Shown here: positions 1 through 9,211 of the stretch, one piece after another
How positions within the stretch are numbered: the stretch's first letter is position 1
Layout of the letters: each line of letters begins with the position of its first letter
Assembly (NCBI GenBank): GCA_037127255.1
Contig: JBANSL010000004.1
Span: 36,172,467 to 36,236,466, forward strand
Reading direction: 5' to 3'
DNA length: 64,000 bases
Source: Persicaria tinctoria
Taxonomy: Eukaryota > Streptophyta > Magnoliopsida > Caryophyllales > Polygonaceae
The notes under the pieces: model-generated
Database searches by the model: none
Told to the model about the DNA's origin: nothing
The model's input: only the letters and a program-made list of their open reading frames with translations
Made by a program: the position numbers and the translations under genes

Positions 1-73
1 GTGAATAAAAAAGGGGATATCTCAGCAAAAGTATCACCAATTTTCATATAGAATGTATAAGTTCTATATATAC

Positions 74-2362
74 CAGTAAAAATCAGGATGCCATCTGCAG
101 CCACCCTTGCCAATTCTGGAACAGTCTTGTTCAAGTATTTTGGAGAAAGGTAATCAAGTGCATCGGATACAATGACTACAGAAAAAGACTTTGACCGGTA
201 TGGCAGTGGAAATTTGATATCAGCAACACGCACAATGCCCTTCCTCACCAGACTCTTGCAGCTAGCATCAGCATCCTCAATATCATAAGGTTCAATACCC
301 CATGCTTCAGTGTCCTCTTCCTTTAACAATGTAGAAACAATAGAGCAGGTCTCAGGACCCACGTGCAAAACCTTGTGCATCGCATCACCATAGGCTTTTT
401 TAAGAAATGGAATTGTTCTTGAAACTTCATATGTTGCAGAAAATTGTCCTGCGTGTACAAAGAAATTTCTGTTGTTATCTAAACTTTTCAGTCAAACCAT
501 TTGTGTGCACTACTCTTTGTACAATCGTTTGATACATTCCTTTTAGCACCAAACTCAAGTAGGATACTGCTATAAAGAACACGATCGATTTTGTTACTAA
601 CTATTTTGCCTGAGAATAGATACCCAATGAAGGGTGGAAAGGGATTTAGGAAGCATAGGTTTCAGCTTAAAAGTATGAAGTAAAATTGATAGCTAAGTTG
701 TTTGCAATGTCCACGTTGGATTACAACAGCATGACATTTAGCCAGAGACATATTTAGGTTAGGTGCAAAAAGGCAGCTAAGATAATCTAGATGCTAAGCC
801 ATCAGGGTATAGAGAAGACAAAGGTAAAGAGCAATAACTTCCGTTCAGAGAAACAAAGACCAACAATATACACTAACAGAATTAAACTAATTTACAAATA
901 CTAGCACTTTGTTGCAGAGATATGAGAAATTTCCATTTAAATCCTTTTACAAGCATGCCCATGAAAACTTGCCACAGTAAAGAACAACAGAGAACTGATT
1001 CCTTAGATAACCACTATTTAAAACGCACTGGAAAGGAGGTAAAAACTAGAAATGTATCATTAGTCAATTAGAAAATGGAATATAAAAAATATAACAATGA
1101 AAGTCTAAATGTGACACGTAAGTGAAGTTTCACTTCACACTATGATACAATTAAACTACGGATATTTACCTTCAATCCTACTCACGACATCCTTGTGACC
1201 TGCAAGCATAAGATGTTGTCCACATAAGTATGGACTATGGAGGAATATCATAAAATTAATTAGAATGCAAAAGCTTTTGACTCGATCACGGATGAAAAAA
1301 TAAAATAAAATAAATTTATTTGTGTTATAAAGTCATTAAGAGGTGGATGTTTCACCTCCTTTAACCTCCCCATCTTTAAGGCTTTCCTCGTACCACCTTT
1401 CTACCTTTGCCTATATAAAGGCTTGTAAGTCACATATGATGACATATACATGAATAAGAAGTCTCCCACTACTCGATGTTGTTCTTCCATGAACGATTAT
1501 TCTTGTTTGATATCCCTCGTATTATAACACGATTATTCACATATCATGACATATACATGATCGATTCTGTAGAACATTCTAAAAAACCTAAATCAACACA
1601 GCTAAAGACCACAAAGCATACCACATACATCCTTTTTTTTTCCCGTACAAGGAGCATTGGAACTGCATCCCAGTATTAGATTCCCTTTCACATCTTTACT
1701 TATCCGTTTACACTTAATAAACTTTCTGTGTACTGTGTTCTTACTTCATACTCCGTATTCTTTTCCTGTTGCGAGCTACAAATTATTTGAGGTTGGTGAG
1801 GAAAATACTACAGATAAATTACAATTTGCAAGTGCAAGCGCGTATTTTATTTGGTTTGCAGCTGGTTGAAGTCAAGAATCACAAAATTGTTGATTAGTAC
1901 TAGACAATAGCATTATGATCAACAAAAACGAGAACGGGCACCAAATACAAACCTGAGCCACTATATAGATAGCCAAGAAGAAAAATGGCACCCTGCAAAT
2001 AAGATGAAAAAGAAGGTAATAAGAAGTTATGCATAATAACTAATATACTATCACTTTTGAATAGTTTAGTTCATCCTCTTCATAGAATTTAAGGAAACTA
2101 ATACATGCAGAGTGATTCCAGGTTTGTATTACAGCCAATAATATCGCCTCAAGCATGTTTTACTTTACCAAAGAGAAGCACGTCTCTAGATAACGAAATT
2201 GAGAAAAGAAGTCCAGAAACTAGGTAGTATGGGTAATACCAGTGCAACAAGGGTAATTGGCAATAATGGAGAAGAACGCGTCTTCGAAGGGAAAGCGCCG
2301 GCAAAAGGGAAGCTCCCATTACCCACAAGACGCCTAGCAGTACTTACCGGTCTTCTTGACAT
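74..2362 (-). CDS. CGR2/CGR3: CGR2/CGR3-like Golgi methyltransferase, spliced, 3' end outside window
   Basis: Coding exons on the minus strand are 2362-2240, 1992-1953, 1199-1170 and 448-74, all with GT donors and AG acceptors and matching phases (0, 0/1, 1/1, 1/1). The exon at 2362 starts MSRRPVSTAR. Exons 1 and 2 encode a hydrophobic membrane anchor around LPITLVALGAIFLLGYLYSG. The last exon has the glycine-rich segment KVLHVGPETCSIVSTLL, then EPYDIEDAD, VRVADIKFPLPYRSKSFS, VSDALDYLSP and KTVPELARVA. These match the plant CGR2/CGR3 family: type II Golgi membrane proteins with an SAM-methyltransferase-like luminal domain that act in homogalacturonan methylesterification. Seen here: exon structure and motifs. 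Known: family role. Inferred: that this copy works. The exon ending at 74 stops at a donor site, so the remaining 3' exon or exons lie left of base 1. Which paralogue it is cannot be decided. No stop or frameshift interrupts the visible frame. Confidence 0.5.
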
Positions 2363-3805
2363 GGTTGGCTGTGTAATGCATCAAGAGTGATTTCAGGCAG
2401 TTGGAGATTATTAAAAAGTATTTGAATCATACAAGTGTCAGAATAAGCATGAAAACTTTGCTTTCAAAGAAGTTCCAAAAAATTGACAAATAAAAATTGC
2501 GAAGTTCAGCAGGATACTTGACTATGCCTCAAAATTCAAAGAACACAAGAAAAATGCTCAACTTAATGCAATCGAATAAATAAAGATCTGAAAATGGTTG
2601 CAGCATACAAGCACTGACCACAGACCATCTCAGATTCTAAGAAAGTTTTTGGATTAGCAAAACAGTATTGATTTGGACAAACATCAGTGGAGCCAAGCCC
2701 CAACTGTTGGGATAGAATGTTTGTTGTGTGAAACTATGGGGGAATTTGGTCAGAATCGATGCTATCAATATGGAATTTTGATATTGGGTAATTGTTTAGA
2801 ATTTTGGTCTGGATTTACGAATAAAGAATTGCACAAAGCCCTTGTTTCCTCTTCCTGCTCTTTGTCCTTTCTTCCACCTACTCCATCGTCTGCAAAGCCT
2901 GCCACCAGCTTCCTTCTCTCATCCCATCACCATCTTCCTCCTCTACTGAAAACCCAAAGCCCGACGCAGATTCTAATCAAACCCTCGGCCCCCATGAGCA
3001 ATCTCCAGAATACTATCCTCTAGCTTCAAAGCCAGCTGACTTCCTGCCTAGTCGCCTCCTTGCTGTTCATGGCTGCCCTCTGGAATTGCTCATGCCAGGG
3101 TTGGGAGGCTAAATGGATGTATGGTTTTAGCTCATACCGAAATCTATTTGATACCACTACTACCATTCCAGACACCAAATAGCAGGTAGGAATTCCTCAT
3201 CACCATAACCAAAGCATTAAGCATATGAGCAATTCCTAACCCCAAATCAAGACTGCGAATTTGAAGTCCTTTCCTACTGTTCACACGCTAAACTTATCAC
3301 TTATCAGATCAGAAGCAATCAAGTAGACGAATTATTGACTATCAATAAAATATCCAGAAAAGAGGGAAAAACTGTTCTTTTTCCAGAATTGCTGGATCTT
3401 GCTCAACAAATTGTTTATCATTACGACAATGAAATGTGCGGTTTCAAGACAATTTGAGCCAGGCATAAATATTTGCGAAGATAATCGATCACAGTTACGC
3501 ACTAAAGCGCGCGCACACAAGATCCACAGAAAATCTACGATATAGTGAACAATTCCCAAGTGCATTTGCAAAATAAAAAAGGAACAAGTACCTGAGGAAG
3601 ATAATTGCCGGATCTGGGATCTGAATTCGTTGCCAGTATCACTGCTTAATAAATATCCTCGAAAATAAAATTGATGTGTTTATTACTGTAATTTTTTTTC
3701 AAAGAAAACGTCGGAAGAGAAAACAGTTGAATGAGAATGGGTGCAGCTGCAGCATCAACAAAAGGAAGACATTTGATTGATGAGGGGAGGAGAGGGAGAT
3801 GAGGA
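2363..3805 (-). other. 5' UTR of the CGR-like gene with a 1.2-kb leader intron
   Basis: Just upstream of the ATG the minus strand reads an acceptor (TTACACAG then CCAACCATG), placing the intron end at 2369. A matching donor (CTCAG then GTACTTG) lies at 3592/3591, so a leader intron of 2369-3591 is likely. The first, non-coding exon would run from about 3805 to 3592 and is CT-rich, as plant leaders often are. The intron contains a CT-rich patch around 2840-3000 with an open frame on the plus strand that I regard as chance. The transcription start is inferred from the TATA box, not observed. Confidence 0.5.
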
Positions 3806-3832
3806 ATGAGGGAGGAAGTCGATGTAAAATGG

Positions 3833-3838
3833 TTTATA
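3833..3838 (-). promoter_or_regulatory. TATA box of the CGR-like gene
   Basis: TATAAA on the minus strand, in the context GCTTATAAACC, lies about 30 bases upstream of a CT-rich leader whose donor site at 3592 joins the coding exons. Position and spacing fit a core promoter, with a start expected near 3805. This is inferred from sequence only. Confidence 0.5.
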
Positions 3839-4025
3839 AGCACCGCGTTTGGGCGAATCAGCTTGCCACTCCCACACCCTGTTCCTCTTGTCTGCGGTGC
3901 TTTCTCTCCTCCCTTTTTTCTGTCCTTTTTCCTATCTTCGTTTCCGAAGGGTGAGTTTGGTAGAGGGCTTTTTTTAATATCCAATTAGTCACCTAGTCCA
4001 TAAATTAATTTAATTAGTTTTGTCC

Positions 4026-4767
4026 TAGCCCTCTTCTCAATAGGGTGGGTTGGTCAATGGTCAATCATTTGACCATTGCCGGTCAACGTTGACCAACCCA
4101 TTTTGATGCCAACTTTTTTTTTTTTTAGTGATGCCATATTTTACCGTTTTGATGCCAAAATTTTACTATATTTTATTTTCACTTTGATGCCACTTTTTTA
4201 TGTCAATTTTTTGATAATATTTTTTTTACCGTGATGCCATATTTTTGATGATATTTTTTCAAAGTAGTATTTTTGATGACATTTTTTTCTTTAATGTGAT
4301 ACAAATTTTTCAAAATGGCATCAATGGTCAACGTGACATTAGAGTAAACAAAAAATATCATCAAAGTTTAAAAAAAGTGTCATCCAATAATTTAATTAGA
4401 AAATTGGCATCAGAGTGAAAATAAAATGTAATAAAATTTTGGCATCAAAACGGTAAAATATGACATCACAAAAAATGTCATCAATGTTTTAAAAAAATGG
4501 GATTAAAAAAAAGTCATCCAATTATTTCATTAGAAAAGTGGCAATAAGGTGACAATATTTTGATTCCACGTTTTAAGCTCTTATGCCATCAATTATATAA
4601 AATTGTCACCACAAAATGTTGGCATCAAAACGGTAAAATATGACATCACTGAAAAAAAAAGTTGGCATCAAAAAAAAAAAAAAAGTTGGCATAAAAAAAA
4701 AAAAAAAAGTTGGCATCAAAATGGGTTGACCGGTCAACGGTTGACCATTGACCGTTTAAGAGGGCTA
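4026..4767. mobile_element. Foldback/MITE-like inverted-repeat element rich in W-boxes
   Basis: The ends are TAGCCCTCTT (4026-4035) and AAGAGGGCTA (4758-4767), an exact inverted pair. Weaker similarity may extend the element to about 3985-4840. Inside, the left arm (4046-4250) is complementary to two right-hand segments (about 4380-4490 and 4600-4745), with the phrases TTTTGATGCCAA and TATTTTACCGTTTTGATGCC repeated in opposite orientation. TTGACC/GGTCAA hexamers occur five times in 4046-4095 and four times in 4727-4755, and GGTCAACGTTGACC at 4081 is a perfect palindrome. There is no coding capacity. No clear TSD was found, so the superfamily is unassigned; it is non-autonomous. It lies about 190 bases upstream of the CGR-like TATA box. 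Just right of it (4763-4830) is a 30-base imperfect tandem repeat. Confidence 0.5.
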
Positions 4768-5071
4768 AGCAAGCTAAAAAAACAATTAATGGGCTAAGCA
4801 TGCTAAAAAAAACAATTAATGGGCCTATGTAGCTAACCAAATATGCTTAAAGGTTCATTTGAACAAAATCCCTCTTTTCTTAAAACAGTTTTTCTAGGAT
4901 AATACATTAAATGTTCGAACCCCGGAATGACCGCTCTTTATTTACCAATTCAAGGATAATACATTAAATTGAAAAAAATTATCTACAAAAAACACAAGCG
5001 ACTTTAAAATTCTAATTAAAGAAAGGACTAAATTAATTAAAAATTTAAAAAAATTTCAAATTTAATGTCTT

Positions 5072-5331
5072 TTTTTTTTTTTTTATGACGTGGAGGTTCC
5101 GAGGTTATCGACTAATCCTCCACGGGCCGAGCACTAGCCTGCAAAGTGCTCGAGCCGGGTAAGCCAAGCGGCAAGCCGCAAGACAGGCTAACCCATGCCA
5201 AGGTAAACCAAGGCATGAGTACCCACTATATATAGCACAAATTGCTCATAGTGGGATTTGAACCCTTGACTTCATGGTAGTGAGGCACAAGGAAGCACCT
5301 CACTCTTACCACTAGGGCAAGAGGTCATTGG
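5072..5331 (-). mobile_element. tRNA-derived SINE (Au-like) with perfect TSD
   Basis: Read on the minus strand the element starts at 5331, has an A-box-like TAGTGGTAAGAG (5314-5303) and a B box GGTTCAAATCC (5264-5254). It continues with a tRNA-unrelated body and ends in a homopolymer T run on the plus strand (5072-5084), which is its A tail. The 16-base direct repeat TCAAATTTAATGTCTT flanks it at 5056-5071 and 5332-5347 without mismatch. The internal promoter, tail and TSD are hallmarks of LINE-mobilised SINEs. The Au family assignment rests on memory of its general layout and is less certain. The perfect TSD suggests a fairly recent insertion. Confidence 0.5.
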
Positions 5332-5347
5332 TCAAATTTAATGTCTT

Positions 5348-5791
5348 ATCATATGCCATTTGGGCATATGATAGAAAAAATGGTTCTTAAAATAAAATAA
5401 AATTTCGCGTGAGAAGATTTCCAACCGCTTCTCCAAAATTTCTTCAAAATAGAGAAATAAAATACATATTCTTCAAATTATATTTACTTCAACTCTAATA
5501 GCTTCCTCATTTATAAGATTTGAAAAATGATTTATATTTGGAGAATGCTGCAGATTTAGGAAAATCTTTTTGTTTTTTCTACTGCTGTCCTATTATGAAA
5601 AATGAGATGGGAAATCTATTAGACCAAAAAGCGCATTACAATTCTCCAAAAAGTCTAAAATCTCCAAAATAGAGAATTTGTGGAGATGCTCGAAACTTTT
5701 TAAGAATTTAGCAGATAACCACAGGTTTTTGACAAATTTTATGTGTTAGCCACGAGGTTTGTACAAATTTCTTAGGTTAACTACAACTATT
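5348..5791. other. AT-rich spacer, possible old MITE remnant
   Basis: No gene is visible. Around 5400-5690 there is an imperfect inverted relation between GAGAAGATTTCC on the left and GAGCATCTCC (read on the minus strand) on the right, with CAAAATAGAGAA on both sides. This resembles degraded MITEs with GAGCATCTCC-type ends, but I could not define a TSD. The rest is AT-rich without structure. Confidence 0.5.
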
Positions 5792-5794
5792 TAA

Positions 5795-6653
5795 GGGCCC
5801 GTTTTGAAAGGGCATATAGATATAGGATATAGGTTATGGGTATGAGGTATAGATATCAAGCTATGAGTATTGGGTATGGGTATGAGATTGATATCTATAT
5901 CTCATATCTGTTGTTTGAGAAGGGTATATAGATATCAGAACTAAAAATATATATAATAAAAATAAACCAATTTTCGAATTGAATAGGTGGTAACTTTCAA
6001 ATCGAACAAATTAGGGTTGAAATCAGATGCAAGCAGAAATCAGACAGCAAGTTAGGGTTGAAATCAGATACAAGCTTCATAAAAATTCCAAACAGATGAT
6101 AATTTTCTAACAAATTAGGGTTGAAATTAGATGCAAGCAGAAATCGAACATCAAGTCAGGGTTGAAATCAGATGAAAGTTGCATAAATTTTTTTGAACAG
6201 ATGATAATTTTCGATCAAATTAGGGTTGAAATTAGATGTAAGCAGAAATCGGACAGCAAGCATACAAAAATTGGACAGAAATCAGATGCAAGCAGATTGA
6301 AGCAGTTCGGACAGAAATCGGGCAGAAATCAGATGCAAGTAGATGGAAGTAGTTCGGACAGCAATTCAAAAAGAAATCGAGTAGATGGCTAGCAAATCTA
6401 TAGAGAAGAAGGAGGAGAAGAAGTACATAGCAATGGAGGCGAGTAGAGGACAGAAAATGCTCGTACGTCTTTTTTTCTATAGCCCCCAAATTTCTCAGAT
6501 ATTCAAAAGAGAAAAATAACCTAGAATCAGTAGATGGGAGATATATGATTGATATCCATCTACTAATTTGGTTAAATATATCAAACAGTGTATTTAGATA
6601 TTGGACTTTCTATACCAGTAGCCTATATCTATATAATCGTTCCAAACAAGCCC
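5795..6653. mobile_element. PIF/Harbinger-like (Tourist-type) MITE, 859 bp
   Basis: The left end is GGGCCCGTTTTGAAAG and the right end, read inward on the minus strand, is GGGCTTGTTTGGAACG. Both are flanked by TAA (5792-5794 and 6654-6656). A three-base TWA duplication with GGGCNNGTTTGG-like ends is typical of PIF/Harbinger MITEs. Subterminal stretches are rich in GATATAGATAT on both sides. The centre (about 6000-6370) is a degenerate minisatellite built on AAATCAGATGCAAGCAG. No transposase is encoded, so it is non-autonomous. Confidence 0.5.
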
Positions 6654-6680
6654 TAAATGTTTTATAGTGTTACGCATTAT

Positions 6681-6873
6681 AGAGCTCAAATAGGGCGCCC
6701 TCTTCCATCTACACGCGCCGGCCTCTCCTCTCTTCCTTGTGTTCCTTTGGCGCCCTCTTCCATCTACACGCGCCTCTCCTCTCTTCCTTGTGTTCCTTTT
6801 GCATCGCCTTCTTCTCCGGCCGGTTGGCCATGGCGCGACACTTCAGCCGCCATTGGCGCCCTATTTGAGCTCT
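6681..6873. repeat. 19-bp perfect inverted repeat enclosing a tandem duplication
   Basis: AGAGCTCAAATAGGGCGCC at 6681-6699 is exactly repeated in inverse orientation at 6855-6873. Between them an approximately 54-base block beginning GCGCCCTCTTCCATCTACAC occurs twice in tandem (from about 6694 and about 6749). No target duplication was found, so whether this is a tiny mobile element or a local rearrangement is open. Confidence 0.5.
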
Positions 6874-7769
6874 ACTCTTGAACGCCCCATCATCAATCTC
6901 AAATCCTCAAACAAACATCAAGTTAACCCTAACTTTCTCACAACTAAATCTCCTCACAATTTTTTCAAACAATAGCATATAGCCTCCAAATTGACAAACA
7001 CCACGCCGTATTTGCCACATGCATCTGGTCTGGTGGGTGTGATTGCCCGATTATGGCCTTGGCGAGGATTGAGGGCTCCGATTTAGGCAATTCCCTCTCC
7101 AATTTGATCGACAACACCATCCCTAAGGGACGATTTCCATTCTTCGGGTTGATGGTCGGTCGCTTTCTTTTCAAGAACACAAACCCTCAACAATTCCAAT
7201 ATAGCCCCCTACTCCGGCGAGTTTGGCTCCCCATTTGTGTGACCTACGCTCAGAACTTGGCGGCTGCAGCTGTCCGGTTCGACTACGGTTGCCACTTGCT
7301 GGGAGCCAGCCTTTTAATCTTCAACTTTAGCCTTTTTATCAGGCTACTCTCAACCCTCTCCAAATCTAGGGAAAAAACACATGCAAACCCAAATCTTCAA
7401 ATAAAAAAACTTCAACACGAAACCTTTAAGTTGATCTTTTGTTTTCTCAAAATGTTTGGTTCTAATCTTTACTCCTTTTAGACTCAAATCTGCGAAAGTA
7501 AATGGATCATGCAGACTACCAAACCAATTGCAGCTCTAGTTCCGCATGTTGAGGAAAAGAAGGGTGTCAGTTCAGTTGTCAATACCATAACAATGACAAA
7601 TAAGTTTAATCAGAATCTTTTGTTCTCCTTAAATACTGATTTATGCACAATAGTAGTTATTTGAATTTGGTACCTTTGTATGAATTGCTACTACTACGCT
7701 ATTGTCGTTACCTTGATCATTTTGCTATGTTTAGTAAGGCTAGGGGTCTGACTAAAGACTAATGTATAA
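6874..7769. other. Spacer without recognised gene
   Basis: The only longer open frame is 7053-7481 on the plus strand (142 codons, starting MALARIEGSD). I recognise no domain, it has no close upstream promoter signals, and its C-terminal half is AT-rich low-complexity sequence. I do not call it a gene. Otherwise nothing is seen up to the hAT target site. Confidence 0.5.
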
Positions 7770-8448
7770 CAGTGTTCTAAAAGGCGCTAGGCGGTCGCTA
7801 AGCGGTGGGTGGCCGCCTAGCGCCTAGGCGGTTAGGCGGGCGCCGAGACGGTGCCTAGGCGGACTTAGAAAAAACTTGATTATTTCATTATATTTTAATA
7901 TTTCATACATTTCTAAATTCATATAATATAATAATAATCCATAATATTGCCCATAAACTCAAATTTAGGGTCCCTACCTGACACTACGGTAAATAAACAC
8001 AAAAGCTCGCATCCGATTGAGTCGATTGACAACTTTAAACCACCGAAAATACTTGAATACATCATCTAAAAGTCTAAAACCATAAGTTCAAGGTTTCAAG
8101 TCAAAAGAAAATACTTAAATACTTAATACATACATCATTTAATCTTCTAGGTTCACATACACAACATCATCACATTCCTTATCCGACTCTAAATCAAACT
8201 CCTCCGCATCACCCTCCTCATCCTCCGGCTCCGTTCCATCGGGTACAAAGTCACCTTCTTCGGGTTCTCTCATTTCTTCCAAACGACTAGCACTCCTTCT
8301 TGGTTGCAATTCTTCGGGCTACACGAGTGTGACCTCATCCTCATCCTCTTCATTGTCAACTACTCAATCCATCATCCATGATTGTGCACAACAAGACTCT
8401 TTCGCTAAAAGCACATCAACTTTATCATTCCTCTTCTTTTTCTTTACC

Positions 8449-8586
8449 TGATAGATTACATAGGTCTTAATATGGTATAGTGGGCTAAAAGCCCATTAAG
8501 GCCCCATACCTTTGTAACCTATATATATGTTATATCAATGAATGGAAACCCTGAGGAGGACTTTACATCAATTCTATCATTCTACA
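8449..8586 (+). repeat. copia 5' LTR
   Basis: 138-bp LTR, TG...CA, with the TATATATAT-containing core and the palindrome GGGCTAAAAGCCC near its start. It lacks the 6-base GACTTT duplication found in the 3' LTR. Confidence 0.5.
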
Positions 8587-8600
8587 TGGTATCACAGCCC

Positions 8601-9211
8601 TCTCTTCCTCACGGAACCCTAAATCAAATCTAAATTTTTTTTTATTATTATTTTCCTCCAAAATTTCCGCCGACCTCTGTCCTGGTCACCGCCCCTGCAG
8701 CCCACTCTGAGCTCCTCTCCACTCGCCGGACCTCCCTGGCGCCACCACCGCTGGTGCACCCCGTCATCCCGCACCCCCCTCTCTCTCTGTCCTCTTCCCT
8801 CCCAGATCCGAGCCCGATCTCGGTCCCATCTCCCTCTCGATCGCTCCCTGTCTTGAGCGTCCCAGATCCGACCTTCACAAGCGCCGTCGGCCGGCCAGGT
8901 TCCCTCCCTCTCGCTGCCGTCGGTCCCCTCACTGAGCACAGGCCGCAATCCCCGTCATCGCCGCCCCCAGATCCGAGCCCAGACCCGAGCCCCACCCCTC
9001 GCAGGCTCCTCCCTCTCCCTGACCTGCCCAATTCCGCCATACCTCCGTTCAATTGAGCGCTCGGAAAAGAAGAGATTTTAATCTCTTTTGAAGAACTTAC
9101 AAAAACATCCCTTGTATTTACCTTTTTTCGTTTCTGGCCCTTACTTAATTATTTATTAAGTTAAGTGGCCAATACAAAAAAAAAAACAAAAAAAAAAAAA
9201 CAATTCTTACC
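8601..9211 (+). other. copia leader: CT-rich block in place of gag
   Basis: Between the primer-binding site and the first credible ATG (9212, context ACCATGG) there is no gag or CCHC zinc-knuckle coding sequence, which a complete copia element should have (roughly 0.9-1 kb). Instead 8640-9055 is a C-rich, GC-rich block with several chance open frames on both strands, followed by an A-rich stretch (9170-9202). This looks like an internal deletion plus acquisition of foreign DNA, or a rearranged leader. Confidence 0.5.

Noticed and set aside
2673..3023. 116-codon plus-strand open frame
   Set aside because: It lies inside the inferred leader intron of the CGR-like gene on the opposite strand. 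It is CT-rich with no domain, so chance is the better explanation.
3646..3984. 112-codon minus-strand open frame
   Set aside because: It overlaps the promoter and leader of the CGR-like gene, has low-complexity composition and no homology.
7053..7481. 142-codon open frame MALARIEGSD...
   Set aside because: No domain, promoter or splice context could be supported. It is described only as part of the spacer.
8619..9056. Overlapping long frames on both strands in the copia leader
   Set aside because: A GC-rich repeat of simple composition gives stop-free frames in several phases. None shows a protein motif.
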